Shown piece by piece: positions 1 through 9,000 of a DNA stretch of 64,000 nt (positions are counted from its first letter, which is position 1; every line of letters begins with the position of its first letter). The position numbers and the translations under genes were made by a program. Under the pieces are notes generated by a model. The model was given only the letters and a program-made list of their open reading frames with translations, made no database searches and was not told where the DNA came from. Source of the stretch: Streptomyces sp. CCM_MD2014 (GTDB lineage: Bacteria > Actinomycetota > Actinomycetes > Streptomycetales > Streptomycetaceae); NCBI RefSeq assembly GCF_000772045.1, contig NZ_CP009754.1, positions 4,278,001-4,342,000 of the forward strand, written 5' to 3'.

Positions 1-234
1 GCACAAGGGTGGGTGCGGCCCGATCGGGAACAGGCGTGACAGGTGCCCCGGCGAGCGCCCTGCGAACAGCACGTTACCCAGTGCTCCACATTTCTGTGAA
101 ACCCCTCCTGACCTGCGTTTTTACTCGGATTTCCAAGTAAATCGGCGTAGGACGGAAGTTTTACTGGTCACAGCCTTGCAGGGGGCCGGAACAACGGCAC
201 GTTATCCCGGCCACCCCGGGCACGGGAAGAGTCG

Positions 235-909
235 GTGTGTGACACTGACCGCGTGCGCGAAGACGGAAAAATCCGGGTATTCCTCCTCGACGACCACGAG
301 GTGGTCCGGCGCGGGGTGCACGATCTGCTCGCCGGCGAGGCCGACATCGAGGTGGTGGGCGAGGCCGGCACGGCCGCCGAGGCGCAGGCCCGGGTCACGG
401 CCACCCGTCCGGACGTCGCCGTACTGGACGTACGGCTGCCGGACGGCAGCGGCGTGGAGGTCTGCCGCGACATCCGCTCCCGGGACGAGTCCGTCCGCTG
501 CCTGATGCTGACCTCCTTCGCCGACGACGAGGCCCTCTTCGACGCGATCATGGCGGGCGCCTCCGGCTACGTCCTCAAGGACATCCGCGGCGCGGAGCTG
601 CTCGGCGCCGTGCGGGACGTGGCGGCCGGGAAGTCCCTGCTCGACCCGGTGGCCACCGCGCGCGTGCTGGAACGGCTGCGCGACGGCGGGGCCAAGCCCG
701 ACGACCGGCTGGCCCACCTCACCGACCAGGAGCGCCGCATCCTGGAGCTGATCGGCGAGGGACTGACCAACCGCGCGATCGGCGAGCGGCTGCACCTGGC
801 GGAGAAGACGATCAAGAACTACGTGTCGAGCCTGCTGGGCAAGCTCGGCATGCAGCGGCGCTCTCAGGCGGCCGCCTTCGTGGCCCGCCTGGAGGCCGAG
901 AACCGCTGA
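235..909 (+). CDS. NarL/LuxR-family response regulator (orphan)
   Basis: Two-domain cytoplasmic transcription factor of 224 aa. An N-terminal receiver domain (about residues 12-130) has the acidic pair D19-D20, the likely phosphorylated D65 in AVLDVRLPD, T93 and K115, so the phosphorylation pocket is complete. A LuxR-type helix-turn-helix follows (about 160-215, LTDQERRILELIGEGLTNRA). The GTG start at 235 follows a purine-rich stretch, and the receiver domain begins a few residues later. No histidine kinase gene adjoins it, so it is an orphan or its partner is elsewhere. The family assignment is firm; its target genes are unknown. Confidence 0.93.
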   Translation: MCDTDRVREDGKIRVFLLDDHEVVRRGVHDLLAGEADIEVVGEAGTAAEAQARVTATRPDVAVLDVRLPDGSGVEVCRDIRSRDESVRCLMLTSFADDEALFDAIMAGASGYVLKDIRGAELLGAVRDVAAGKSLLDPVATARVLERLRDGGAKPDDRLAHLTDQERRILELIGEGLTNRAIGERLHLAEKTIKNYVSSLLGKLGMQRRSQAAAFVARLEAENR

Positions 910-1018
910 CGGGGCGGGGTCCGCCACCGTTCCTTGCGTGCTTACTCGGGACTTACGTCCCTTCCTGCCGGGGCGGGCGACTCTGTTCCCGCGCCCGCCG
1001 CTCCCGCACAGTGAGTCC

Positions 1019-1426
1019 ATGCCCTCCGACGAACAGCTCGCCGTCGGCCTGCTCGGCCGTACCGCCTACGGCCGGGCGGCCACCACCATGCGCGCCCTGC
1101 CCTTCCTCGCCCTCGCGCGCCACATCGTGGCCGACGGCCGGGTCCTGCTGCGCATGCCCAGGAGCTGGGGGTACCACCAGGTGTGCGCCGGGAGCGTCGT
1201 CGCGTACGGGGCGGACAACCTGACCTCCGCGCGGCCCGGCGAGAGCCTGTGGACCGTGCAGGTCGTGGGGCACTGCGAGGCCCACGTGCCGAGCGCCGCC
1301 GAGCTGGAGCGGTTCGGCGCCGCGCCGAGCCGGGTGGACGGCGAGCCGTTCGAGCCCGCCTACCTGCGCGTCGACCCGCAGTTCGGCACGGTGCACTTCA
1401 CGGACGGGGTCGCGGGGCCCGCGTAG
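1019..1426 (+). CDS. Pyridoxamine 5'-phosphate oxidase-like flavin-binding protein
   Basis: A 135-aa protein resembling the split beta-barrel family of pyridoxamine-phosphate-oxidase-like proteins: an early RTAYGRAATTMRALPF segment, a VLLRMPRSWGYHQ strand, and a central GESLWTVQVVGHC strand. Such proteins usually bind FMN or F420 and reduce small substrates. No catalytic residue can be assigned by eye. The ATG at 1019 is preferred over an in-frame upstream start because the family similarity begins just after it. It is followed by a strong hairpin shared with the convergent kinase gene. Confidence 0.75.
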   Translation: MPSDEQLAVGLLGRTAYGRAATTMRALPFLALARHIVADGRVLLRMPRSWGYHQVCAGSVVAYGADNLTSARPGESLWTVQVVGHCEAHVPSAAELERFGAAPSRVDGEPFEPAYLRVDPQFGTVHFTDGVAGPA

Positions 1427-1435
1427 GCGAACGCA

Positions 1436-1475
1436 ACGCGCGCGTGCAGCCCGTCTCCGGGCCGCACGCGCGCGT
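1436..1475. terminator. Bidirectional intrinsic terminator
   Basis: ACGCGCGCGTGC (1436-1447) pairs perfectly with 1464-1475, and the intervening GCCCG/CCGGGC can extend the stem. It lies between two convergent genes and probably serves both. Confidence 0.75.
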
Positions 1476-1492
1476 GGAAGGTGTGAGACGGG

Positions 1493-3142
1493 TCAGCCCG
1501 TGCCGCCCTCGGAACCCCCGGGAGCGCCGGTCGCGCCGCCCGTCGGCTGATCGCCGCCGCCCGTCTGGTCACCGCCGCCCGGCGTCTCACCGCCACCGCC
1601 GCCGGGGGTCTCACCGTCACCGCCGCCGGGGGTCTCACCGCCGCCCGACGGCTCGCCGTCACCAGGCGTCTCACCGCCACCGGTCGGGTCGCCGGTCGGG
1701 TCTCCCGTCTCGGGCCGCGAAGGCTCGTACGACGGCGTGTACGGCCGGTCCCAGTCCCCGTCGCCGTTGCCGCCCCCGCCCGAGCCCTGCTCGGAGCCCG
1801 GGTCGGTGGTCTCCTGGGTCTGCTCGTCGCTGGGCGACGAACTGGGCGTCTCCTCGCTGCTGCTCTGCGACGTGCTCGCCGACGGGCTCTTGTCCGTCTC
1901 GGTGCCGCCCTTGCCGCCGTCGCCGTTGTTGAGGGCCAGCGCGACGCCGGCCGCGATGGCGATCACCGCGAGGACGGCCAGTATCCACAGCTTGCCGCGG
2001 CCGCTGCCCTTGTTGCCGTGGCCCTCGAAGCCGCCGTCGTCGCCCCCGCCGTAGCCGTTCGGCAGGATCGGCTGGGGGATCTGCTGGGTGCCCGACGCAC
2101 CGTGGTGGTCGGGGTGCGGCATCACCGTCGTGCCCGCGAGGCTGGCCGCGGGGGTGTGCCGGCCGTCGTGCGCGGCGACCGGGCCGGTGTTCCAGGTGCC
2201 GGTGTGGCCGCCCTGCTCGTACAGCATCTGCAGGCCGTACTGGACCAGGCCGCGCATCTCCTCGGCGGTCTGGAAGCGGTCGTCGGGCTCCTTGGCCAGC
2301 GAGCGCATCACCAGGCCGTCCAGCTCCGGCGGGGTGGCGTCGGAGACCTCGGACGGTGGCGTCGGAATGTCCTGCACGTGCTGGTAGACCACCGACAGCG
2401 GCGTCTCGCCGGTGAACGGCGGGCGCAGCGCGAGGAGTTCGTAGAGGAGGCAGCCGGTCGCGTACAGGTCGGAGCGGTGGTCGACGGCCTTGCCGAGGGC
2501 CTGCTCGGGGGAGAGGTACTGGGGAGTGCCCATGACCATGCCGGTCTGGGTCATCGTCGACTGCGCGCCGTGCAGGGCGCGCGCGATGCCGAAGTCCATC
2601 ACCTTCACCGCGCCCGCGTTGGTGATGATGACGTTGGCGGGCTTGATGTCGCGGTGCACGATGCCGTGCTGGTGGGAGTAGGCGAGCGCCTCGAGGACAC
2701 CGGAGACGATGATCAGCGCCTGCTCGGGGCCGGGCGCCTCGGCGTTGAGGAGGAGGTCGCGGATGGTGCGGCCCTCGACGATCTCCATCACGATGTACGG
2801 CACGGACTGGCCGCCGACGACGTCCTCGCCCGAGTCGTACACGGCCACGATGGCATGGTGGTTGAGGCCTGCCACCGACTGTGCCTCGCGCGTGAAGCGC
2901 GCCTTGGAGACCGGGTCCTCGGCGAGGTCCGCGCGCAGCAGCTTGACCGCCACGGTGCGGCCCAGACGGACGTCCTCGGCTGCGAACACCTCGGCCATGC
3001 CGCCCCGCCCGAGCCTGCGGGTCAGCCGGTACCGGCCGTCGCCGACCAGGCCGCCGTTGCCCCAGTTCTCCGGCGCGTCAGACATACCGCCGCCAGATGC
3101 CTCGGGTTCGGACGGGCCCTGGGCGCGCTGCTGCTGTGCCAT
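1493..3142 (-). CDS. Membrane Ser/Thr protein kinase (PknB family) without PASTA repeats
   Basis: A 549-aa Hanks-type kinase. The catalytic domain spans about residues 38-300: glycine loop GRGGMAEVF, ATP-binding lysine K67 in VAVKLL, catalytic loop HRDIKPAN at 163-170, DFGIAR at 183-188, and the activation segment GTPQYLSPEQ. A transmembrane helix lies at about 385-404. The outer part is about 140 aa of Ser/Thr/Gly/Pro-rich repeats (GGGETPG-type) with no recognisable sensor fold, so it may be a stalk or wall-spanning segment. The start at 3142 is preceded by a GGCGAGGA ribosome site; M20 is an alternative. It is divergent from a second kinase. Confidence 0.93.
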   Translation of the reverse strand: MAQQQRAQGPSEPEASGGGMSDAPENWGNGGLVGDGRYRLTRRLGRGGMAEVFAAEDVRLGRTVAVKLLRADLAEDPVSKARFTREAQSVAGLNHHAIVAVYDSGEDVVGGQSVPYIVMEIVEGRTIRDLLLNAEAPGPEQALIIVSGVLEALAYSHQHGIVHRDIKPANVIITNAGAVKVMDFGIARALHGAQSTMTQTGMVMGTPQYLSPEQALGKAVDHRSDLYATGCLLYELLALRPPFTGETPLSVVYQHVQDIPTPPSEVSDATPPELDGLVMRSLAKEPDDRFQTAEEMRGLVQYGLQMLYEQGGHTGTWNTGPVAAHDGRHTPAASLAGTTVMPHPDHHGASGTQQIPQPILPNGYGGGDDGGFEGHGNKGSGRGKLWILAVLAVIAIAAGVALALNNGDGGKGGTETDKSPSASTSQSSSEETPSSSPSDEQTQETTDPGSEQGSGGGGNGDGDWDRPYTPSYEPSRPETGDPTGDPTGGGETPGDGEPSGGGETPGGGDGETPGGGGGETPGGGDQTGGGDQPTGGATGAPGGSEGGTG

Positions 3143-3489
3143 CAGTCCTCGCCGTCGTTTCTGCCCGCGGTACGCGCGGTGTTGTTACGGTCTCCGTCGG
3201 CCACGCTACAGCCTTCGCGGGGGCCTCCGGTCCGGGATGGGGCGCCGGGACCGGACATGAGACGGACCGGTCATGAAACCCTGGTTCCGTACTCTCGTGC
3301 AAATTCCGTGTACCGGCAGTACGCCGGCTGTAACGCTTCCGCGACGCTTCTTTCGCGTACGGTCACGGAACGGGCACCGCGCTTGACGTGTCGGTGCCCT
3401 GGGGCAGACTTGGCCGGGAATAGCACTTTCGATCACAAGCGCGCGTGCCGCTGCCACCGGCGCCCGCCGCCAATGGGGGACGCAGAGAC
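3143..3489. promoter_or_regulatory. Divergent promoter region between two kinase genes
   Basis: This 347-bp stretch has no credible gene. Near its right end TTGACG (3383-3388) and CAGACT (3405-3410) are spaced 16 bp apart, a plausible sigma70-type promoter for the rightward kinase. Its left part should hold the leftward promoter, but no strong element stands out. Confidence 0.45.
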
Positions 3490-5151
3490 ATGAGCCAGGA
3501 CGCCGGACAGGGACGGTACGCGGGGCGGGCACTCGCCGGCGGCCGTTACCAGCTGCGCGACTTGCTCGGCGAGGGCGGCATGGCCTCCGTGCACCTGGCG
3601 TACGACTCGGTGCTCGACCGTCAGGTCGCGATCAAGACGCTGCACACCGAGCTCGGCCGCGAACAGGCCTTCCGCGAACGCTTCCGCCGCGAGGCGCAGG
3701 CCGTGGCGAAGCTCACGCACACCAATATCGTCTCGGTCTTCGACACCGGCGAGGACGAGCTGAACGGCCTGACGACTCCCTACATCGTCATGGAGTACGT
3801 CGAGGGCCGGCCGCTGGGCTCCGTGCTCGACGAGGACGTGCGGCAGCAGGGCGCGATGCCCGCCGACAAGGCGCTGAAGATCACCGCGGACGTGCTGGCC
3901 GCGCTGGAGATCAGCCACGAGATGGGCCTGGTCCACCGGGACATCAAGCCGGGCAACGTGATGATGACCAAGCGCGGCGTGGTCAAGGTGATGGACTTCG
4001 GCATCGCCCGTGCCATGCAGTCCGGCGTGACCTCGATGACGCAGACCGGCATGGTCGTCGGCACCCCGCAATACCTGTCGCCGGAGCAGGCGCTCGGCCG
4101 AGGCGTCGACGCCCGCTCCGACCTGTACTCGGTCGGCATCATGCTGTTCCAACTCGTCACCGGGCGCCTGCCGTTCGACGCCGACTCGCCGCTCGCGATC
4201 GCGTACGCGCACGTGCAGGAGGAGCCGGTGGCCCCGTCCACCGTCAACCGCGCCCTGCCCCCGGCGGTGGACGCGCTGGTCGCCCGGGCGCTGAAGAAGA
4301 ACCCCAACGAACGCTTCCCCAGCGCCGAGGCCATGCGCGACGAGTGCCTGCGGGTGGCGTCCTCCTTCCAGGCGGCCCCGCCGAGCATCGTGCCCGGCGC
4401 CCAGACGTCGAACGGCGCGGGTGTCGGCTCCGCGGTCTTCCCGCCGGTCGACCAGAGCACCCCGGCGCCCACGGGCCCCGTGCAGACGCCGTACCAGCCG
4501 ACGCCGGCCCCCGGCCCCAACCCGTACGGCACCCCGGCCCCGGCGGCGCACTCGCCGGCGTACGGCTATCCGCAGCAGGGCGGCTACCAGACGCCCGCCC
4601 CCTCGCCGTACGGGCAGCAGCAGGGCGCGTCCACGCCGCCGCCGTACAACCTGACGCCGTCCACCGCGGGCTCCGGCTCCTCCGGCGGGGGCAAGGGCAA
4701 CAAGCCGGTGATCATCGGCTCGGTCGTGGTCGCCCTGGTGGCCGTCGGCGGGCTGATCGCCGCGCTGCTGATGAACGGCGGCGGGGACGAGGACCCGGAG
4801 GCGGGCGGCGGCGGATCGGCGAGCGTGTCCGCGGCGCCGACGAAGGCGGCGGGCTACCGCGGGCCGGACAAGACGAAGACGATCGAAGCGGACGAGTGCA
4901 CCGAGCCGGAGGAGTCGTACAACGACCCGGACAAGATCAAGGTGCCGGACTTCACGTTCAAGTACATCGGCTCGGTCAAGGAGTGCTTCAACGCCGCGGG
5001 CTGGCAGATGAAGGTCGTCGAGGTCGACGAGAACACGTACGGCGAGGGCTCGGTCCGGGACCAGTTCCCCGTCGCCGGCACGGACGTCGACCCGGAGAAC
5101 ATGCCGACGATCCAGCTCAAGGTGTCGACGGGCAACCCGGCCGGCGAGTGA
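3490..5151 (+). CDS. Membrane Ser/Thr protein kinase with C-terminal PASTA-like domain
   Basis: A 553-aa Hanks-type kinase. The kinase domain covers about residues 20-290, with LGEGGMASVHLAYD, K49 in VAIKT, HRDIKPGN at 149-156 and DFGIAR at 169-174. A Pro/Gln/Tyr-rich juxtamembrane linker (about 310-400) precedes a transmembrane helix (VVVALVAVGGLIAALLM). The external part ends in a single PASTA-like module (VPDF...ECFNAAGW...QFPVAGTDV...LKVSTG), a fold that in PknB relatives binds peptidoglycan or beta-lactams. The ATG at 3490 follows GGGGGACGCAGAGAC. Substrates are unknown; cell-wall or growth control is the usual role. Confidence 0.94.
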   Translation: MSQDAGQGRYAGRALAGGRYQLRDLLGEGGMASVHLAYDSVLDRQVAIKTLHTELGREQAFRERFRREAQAVAKLTHTNIVSVFDTGEDELNGLTTPYIVMEYVEGRPLGSVLDEDVRQQGAMPADKALKITADVLAALEISHEMGLVHRDIKPGNVMMTKRGVVKVMDFGIARAMQSGVTSMTQTGMVVGTPQYLSPEQALGRGVDARSDLYSVGIMLFQLVTGRLPFDADSPLAIAYAHVQEEPVAPSTVNRALPPAVDALVARALKKNPNERFPSAEAMRDECLRVASSFQAAPPSIVPGAQTSNGAGVGSAVFPPVDQSTPAPTGPVQTPYQPTPAPGPNPYGTPAPAAHSPAYGYPQQGGYQTPAPSPYGQQQGASTPPPYNLTPSTAGSGSSGGGKGNKPVIIGSVVVALVAVGGLIAALLMNGGGDEDPEAGGGGSASVSAAPTKAAGYRGPDKTKTIEADECTEPEESYNDPDKIKVPDFTFKYIGSVKECFNAAGWQMKVVEVDENTYGEGSVRDQFPVAGTDVDPENMPTIQLKVSTGNPAGE

Positions 5152-5186
5152 GCCCCGAGCCCGTGACGGGCGGCTGACGAGACATG

Positions 5187-5224
5187 GGGAAGGGCCCGGC
5201 GGCGAGTGCCGCGGGGCCCTTCCC
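5187..5224. terminator. Intrinsic terminator between convergent genes
   Basis: GGGAAGGGCCC (5187-5197) is a perfect inverted copy of 5214-5224. It lies 36 bp after the kinase stop and faces the leftward bpa gene. Confidence 0.75.
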
Positions 5225-5245
5225 GATGTTCGTCGGACGCCGTTT

Positions 5246-5785
5246 CTACAGGTAGGGGCCGCCGGATCGGCCGCCCGGGTGCGGGGTCTCCTCGCCCTCG
5301 GGGGCGACGCCGGGCGGAAGCGCGCGGCGCATCTGCTCCAGCTGGGCCCGCGCGGCCATCTGCTGGGCGAACAGCGTGGTCTGGATGCCGTGGAAGAGAC
5401 CCTCCAGCCAGCCGACCAACTGTGCCTGGGCGATCCGCAGTTCCGCGTCGGTGGGGGTGCCGTCGTCCGTGAAGGGCAGGGAGAGCCGCTCCAGCTCCTC
5501 CACCAGCTCGGGGGCCAGGCCGTCCTCCAGCTCCTTCACCGAGCTGGCGTGGATCTCCTTGAGCCGGACCCGGCTCGCCTCGTCCAGGGGCGCGACCCGC
5601 ACCTCTTCGAGCAGCTGCTTGATCATGCTGCCGATCCGCATGACCTTGGCAGGCTGTTCCACCTGCTCGGTCACCGGGATCTCGCGGGATTCGTCGTCCC
5701 CGCCGCCGCTGAGCGCCATTCCGTCCTGGCCGACGACCAGGATCTGGGGGTTCTCCGGCGACCTGTCGTTCCTCGGCATTTCCAT
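5246..5785 (-). CDS. bpa: Bacterial proteasome activator Bpa (PafE family)
   Basis: A 179-aa helical protein of the DUF2587/Bpa family. It forms a ring that docks on the 20S proteasome and opens its gate without ATP. The conserved core PAKVMRIGSMIKQLLEEVR begins near residue 45, followed by the helix-rich DEASRVRLKEIH and ELRIAQAQLVGWLEGLFHG segments. The tail ends in GGPYL, matching the penultimate-Tyr/terminal-Leu docking motif (GQYL in mycobacteria). The ATG at 5785 is used; an in-frame ATG two codons later is equally possible. The family call is strong. Confidence 0.92.
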   Translation of the reverse strand: MEMPRNDRSPENPQILVVGQDGMALSGGGDDESREIPVTEQVEQPAKVMRIGSMIKQLLEEVRVAPLDEASRVRLKEIHASSVKELEDGLAPELVEELERLSLPFTDDGTPTDAELRIAQAQLVGWLEGLFHGIQTTLFAQQMAARAQLEQMRRALPPGVAPEGEETPHPGGRSGGPYL

Positions 5786-5965
5786 GCCGCCATTGTCTCT
5801 CACCCGTGCCCCGCGAACGGGTGCTGCCCCGGGGAAACCGGCCTCCACGCGTTCGGCGGCGCCCGGAATGCCGGTATCGCCGACCGGTGTGAGGCTAGTT
5901 CCGTCGTTTTCCACGACTTCCACGACGCTATCCACGACGGGTGACACCGGGAGGGGGTCACGGAC

Positions 5966-6790
5966 GTGACTCCATGGCTGCGGACATTGCGGACGACGGG
6001 GCTGGTGGGCGCCGCCCTGGGGGTCGGCGCGGTGGTGTCCCCGTACGGCACGGCCCCGGCCCGCGCCACGGCCGAGACCCTCGCGACGGCGCCGGCCCGG
6101 CCGATCACCACGGTCGTGGCGAAACCGGCCGCCGCGTTGGCGGGGCCGCCGGCCCCGGCGGTGGCCCCGTCCCCCGGGTCCTCCTCGCCGGAGCGCGGTT
6201 CGGAGCCGGGTGTGGACGCCGGTCCGGACGGCTCCGCCACCCACGACGGGCGGGGCGGTCACGAACGTCCCCGGCGCCCCGCCGGCCCCGACCGCCCGGA
6301 GCAGCGCCCGGACCCGCCGTCCGCCTCCCGGCCCGCCCCGGACCCCGGCCCCTCGGACGGTGCGGGGCGCGGTTCCGCCAAGCCCTCCCCCTCTTCCCCC
6401 GCCTCGTCGGCGTCCCGCGCCACGGCGGACCCCGGGCCCTCCCGGGCCGGGGGCGTGCCGGGCGAGGGACGGCAGCGGCCCGGCCGCGCCGAGGAGCGCG
6501 AGCCGGAACACGACGGTACGGACGGAAGCACCGGCCGGCACCGGGACGGCGACCGCGGCGACGACGTCCCCGAGGAACCGGCCACCGCCGCCACCGCCGT
6601 CCCGCCCGGACAGACCGCGGCCGCCCCCGCCCCCTCGGTCTCCCCGTCCCGGTCCGGGGCGCGGACCGGTGTGGCAGCCCAGGGGGCCGCCGAGCCGGTC
6701 CTGCGAGTCCTCCCGCTGGGCACCGGGCTGGTCCTCATCGGCCTCGGCCTGGCCCTGGGCCTCGTGGGACTGCGCCTGCGCCGGGGGTAG
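5966..6790 (+). CDS. Secreted or membrane-anchored Pro/Gly/Ser-rich protein, function unknown
   Basis: A 274-aa protein. The N-terminus (LRTTGLVGAALGVGAVV) looks like a signal peptide with Ala-rich cleavage context (PARATAE). The middle 180 residues are low-complexity Pro/Ser/Gly/Arg. A C-terminal hydrophobic helix followed by LRLRRG looks like a membrane anchor. The GTG start follows GGAGGGGGTCA. Nothing catalytic is visible. It may be a cell-wall-spanning or sheath-type protein; the long disordered middle makes homology searches uninformative. Confidence 0.7.
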   Translation: MTPWLRTLRTTGLVGAALGVGAVVSPYGTAPARATAETLATAPARPITTVVAKPAAALAGPPAPAVAPSPGSSSPERGSEPGVDAGPDGSATHDGRGGHERPRRPAGPDRPEQRPDPPSASRPAPDPGPSDGAGRGSAKPSPSSPASSASRATADPGPSRAGGVPGEGRQRPGRAEEREPEHDGTDGSTGRHRDGDRGDDVPEEPATAATAVPPGQTAAAPAPSVSPSRSGARTGVAAQGAAEPVLRVLPLGTGLVLIGLGLALGLVGLRLRRG

Positions 6791-6854
6791 GGACCCGCCG
6801 CGCACCGACCGTGCCGGCCGGGTCCGCCGCCTGCGAGCCCCGTCCCCGAGCCGT

Positions 6855-7835
6855 CTACGCGGTGACCAGCAGCACCTTGCCGATGTGCCCGCTCTCCTCC
6901 ACCACCCGGTGACCCTCCGCGGCCTCGCTCATCGGCATCTCGCGGTCGACGACCGGACGGACGTGGCCCCCGGAGAACAGCGGCCAGACGTGCTCCCGTA
7001 CGGCCGCCACGATGGCCGCCTTCTCCTCCAGGGGGCGGGCCCGCAGCGAGGTGGCGCTGACGGCGGCGCGCTTGGCGAGGAGCGTGCCGATGTCCAGCTC
7101 GCCCTTCCGTCCGCCCTGCATGCCGATGATCGCGAGCCGGCCGTTCACGGCCAGGGCCCGGACGTTGCGGTCGAGGTACTTCGCGCCCATGTTGTCGAGG
7201 ATGACGTCGGCGCCCGCGCCGCCCGTCGCATCCTTGATCTCGGCGACGAAGTCCTGCTCCCGGTAGTTGATCAGGACGTCCGCGCCCAGCTCGGCACAGC
7301 GCTCCAGCTTCTCCTTGGTGCCCGCGGTCACCGCGACCTTCGCGCCGACGGCCTTGGCCAGCTGGATCGCCATCGTGCCGATGCCGCTGGAGCCGCCGTG
7401 CACGAGCAGCGTCTCGCCGGGCCGCAGGTGGGCGACCATGAAGACGTTCGACCAGACCGTGCAGACCACCTCGGGCAGCGCCGCCGCCCACTTCAGGTCG
7501 ACGCCCTGCGGCACCGGCAGCAGCTGTCCGGCCGGGACGACGACCTTCTCCGCGTAGCCGCCGCCCGCGAGCAGCGCGCACACCTCGTCGCCGACGGCCC
7601 AGCCGGACACCCCCGGGCCGAGCGCGGCGACCCGGCCGGAGCACTCCAGGCCGGGGTGGGGGGAGGCGCCGGGCGGGGGGTCGTAGAAGCCCTGGCGCTG
7701 CATGATGTCGGCGCGGTTGACGGCGCTGGCCGTCACCTCGACCAGGACCTCGCCCTCGCCGGGCTGCGGATCGGGGACCTCGGCCCACACCAGCGCCTCG
7801 GGGCCTCCGGGTTCGGAAATCGTGATCGCATGCAT
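6855..7835 (-). CDS. NADPH:quinone oxidoreductase (zinc-independent MDR family)
   Basis: A 326-aa cytoplasmic enzyme of the medium-chain dehydrogenase/reductase superfamily. It has an N-terminal GroES-like domain (ASAVNRADIMQRQGFYDPP) and a Rossmann domain with the nucleotide motif VHGGSSGIGTMAIQLAK at about 144-160. The NRAD.MQR.G.Y signature is typical of the quinone reductase/PIG3-like group. No structural zinc cysteine cluster is seen. The ATG at 7835 begins right where the family similarity starts. It stands alone, convergent with the gene to its left and divergent from the ABC exporter. Confidence 0.9.
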   Translation of the reverse strand: MHAITISEPGGPEALVWAEVPDPQPGEGEVLVEVTASAVNRADIMQRQGFYDPPPGASPHPGLECSGRVAALGPGVSGWAVGDEVCALLAGGGYAEKVVVPAGQLLPVPQGVDLKWAAALPEVVCTVWSNVFMVAHLRPGETLLVHGGSSGIGTMAIQLAKAVGAKVAVTAGTKEKLERCAELGADVLINYREQDFVAEIKDATGGAGADVILDNMGAKYLDRNVRALAVNGRLAIIGMQGGRKGELDIGTLLAKRAAVSATSLRARPLEEKAAIVAAVREHVWPLFSGGHVRPVVDREMPMSEAAEGHRVVEESGHIGKVLLVTA

Positions 7836-7977
7836 GAGGGCGACGCTACTCCCCCGCGGCCCCGTCTCCCCCTGCCGGAAAATCCCCGTGCGTCGCCGAT
7901 GAGTTTGCGCGACGGTAAAGGTCTCCCCATGCGTAGCCCAAGAACGCGTACGCCGAGAACGCGGAAGGACCCACAGC

Positions 7978-9000
7978 ATGAGCACGCACACGTCCGGACT
8001 CGCCATCGAGACCGCGGGCCTGGTGAAGACGTTCGGTGAGACCCGGGCCGTGGACGGGGTGGACCTCGCGGTGCCCGCCGGCACGGTCTACGGCGTTCTC
8101 GGCCCGAACGGCGCGGGCAAGACCACCACGGTGAAGATGCTCGCCACCCTCCTGCGGCCGGACGAGGGCCACGCCCGCGTCTTCGGTCACGACGTCGTGC
8201 ACGAGGCGGACGAGGTGCGCGGCCGGGTGAGCCTGACCGGGCAGTACGCCTCCGTGGACGAGGACCTCACCGGCACCGAGAACCTGGTGCTCCTGGGCCG
8301 GCTGCTCGGGCACGGCAAGGCGGCCGCGCGGGAGCGGGGCGACCAGCTGCTGGCGGCCTTCGGGCTGACGGAGGCCGCGGCGAAGCAGGTCAAGCACTAC
8401 TCCGGCGGTATGCGGCGGCGCATCGACATCGCCGCCTCCATCCTCAACACCCCCGACCTGCTCTTCCTCGACGAGCCCACCACCGGGCTCGACCCACGCA
8501 GCCGCAACCAGGTGTGGGACATCGTGCGCGCGGTCGTCGCCCAGGGCACGACCGTGCTGCTGACCACGCAGTACCTGGACGAGGCCGACCAGCTGGCGTC
8601 CCGGATCGCCGTCATCGACAAGGGGCGGGTGATCGCCGAGGGCACCAAGGGCGAGCTGAAGGCGTCCGTCGGCGCCGGCTCCGTCCATCTGCGGCTGCGG
8701 GACGCGGAGGAACGGCCCGAGGCCGAGCGGGTGCTGCGGAACCTGCTGGTCGCCGAGGTGCAGCTGGAGCCCGACCCGGTGGCGCTGACCGCGCGGCTCG
8801 GCACGGCGGCCGGTGACACCGCCGCCGACCAGGCCGCCAAGGCACTCGGTGAGCTGGCCCGGGCCGGCATCACCGTCGACAGCTTCTCCCTCGGACAGCC
8901 CAGCCTCGACGAGGTGTTCCTGGCGCTGACCGGGCACGACACCGGCCAGAGCACCCCTCCCGGCTCCGGCACCGACGCGAAGGACGAGGTGGCGGCATGA
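7978..9000 (+). CDS. ABC transporter ATP-binding protein (DrrA/CcmA family)
   Basis: A 340-aa ATPase with Walker A GPNGAGKTTT, signature YSGGMRRRID, Walker B LLFLDEPTTGLD, and the C-terminal DUF4162-like domain typical of daunorubicin-resistance DrrA exporters. It energises drug or lipid efflux with the permease encoded next, whose ATG overlaps its stop codon (ATGA). The substrate cannot be read from sequence. DrrAB-type pairs are common in Streptomyces core genomes, so a link to the distant polyketide cluster is not implied. Confidence 0.94.
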   Translation: MSTHTSGLAIETAGLVKTFGETRAVDGVDLAVPAGTVYGVLGPNGAGKTTTVKMLATLLRPDEGHARVFGHDVVHEADEVRGRVSLTGQYASVDEDLTGTENLVLLGRLLGHGKAAARERGDQLLAAFGLTEAAAKQVKHYSGGMRRRIDIAASILNTPDLLFLDEPTTGLDPRSRNQVWDIVRAVVAQGTTVLLTTQYLDEADQLASRIAVIDKGRVIAEGTKGELKASVGAGSVHLRLRDAEERPEAERVLRNLLVAEVQLEPDPVALTARLGTAAGDTAADQAAKALGELARAGITVDSFSLGQPSLDEVFLALTGHDTGQSTPPGSGTDAKDEVAA

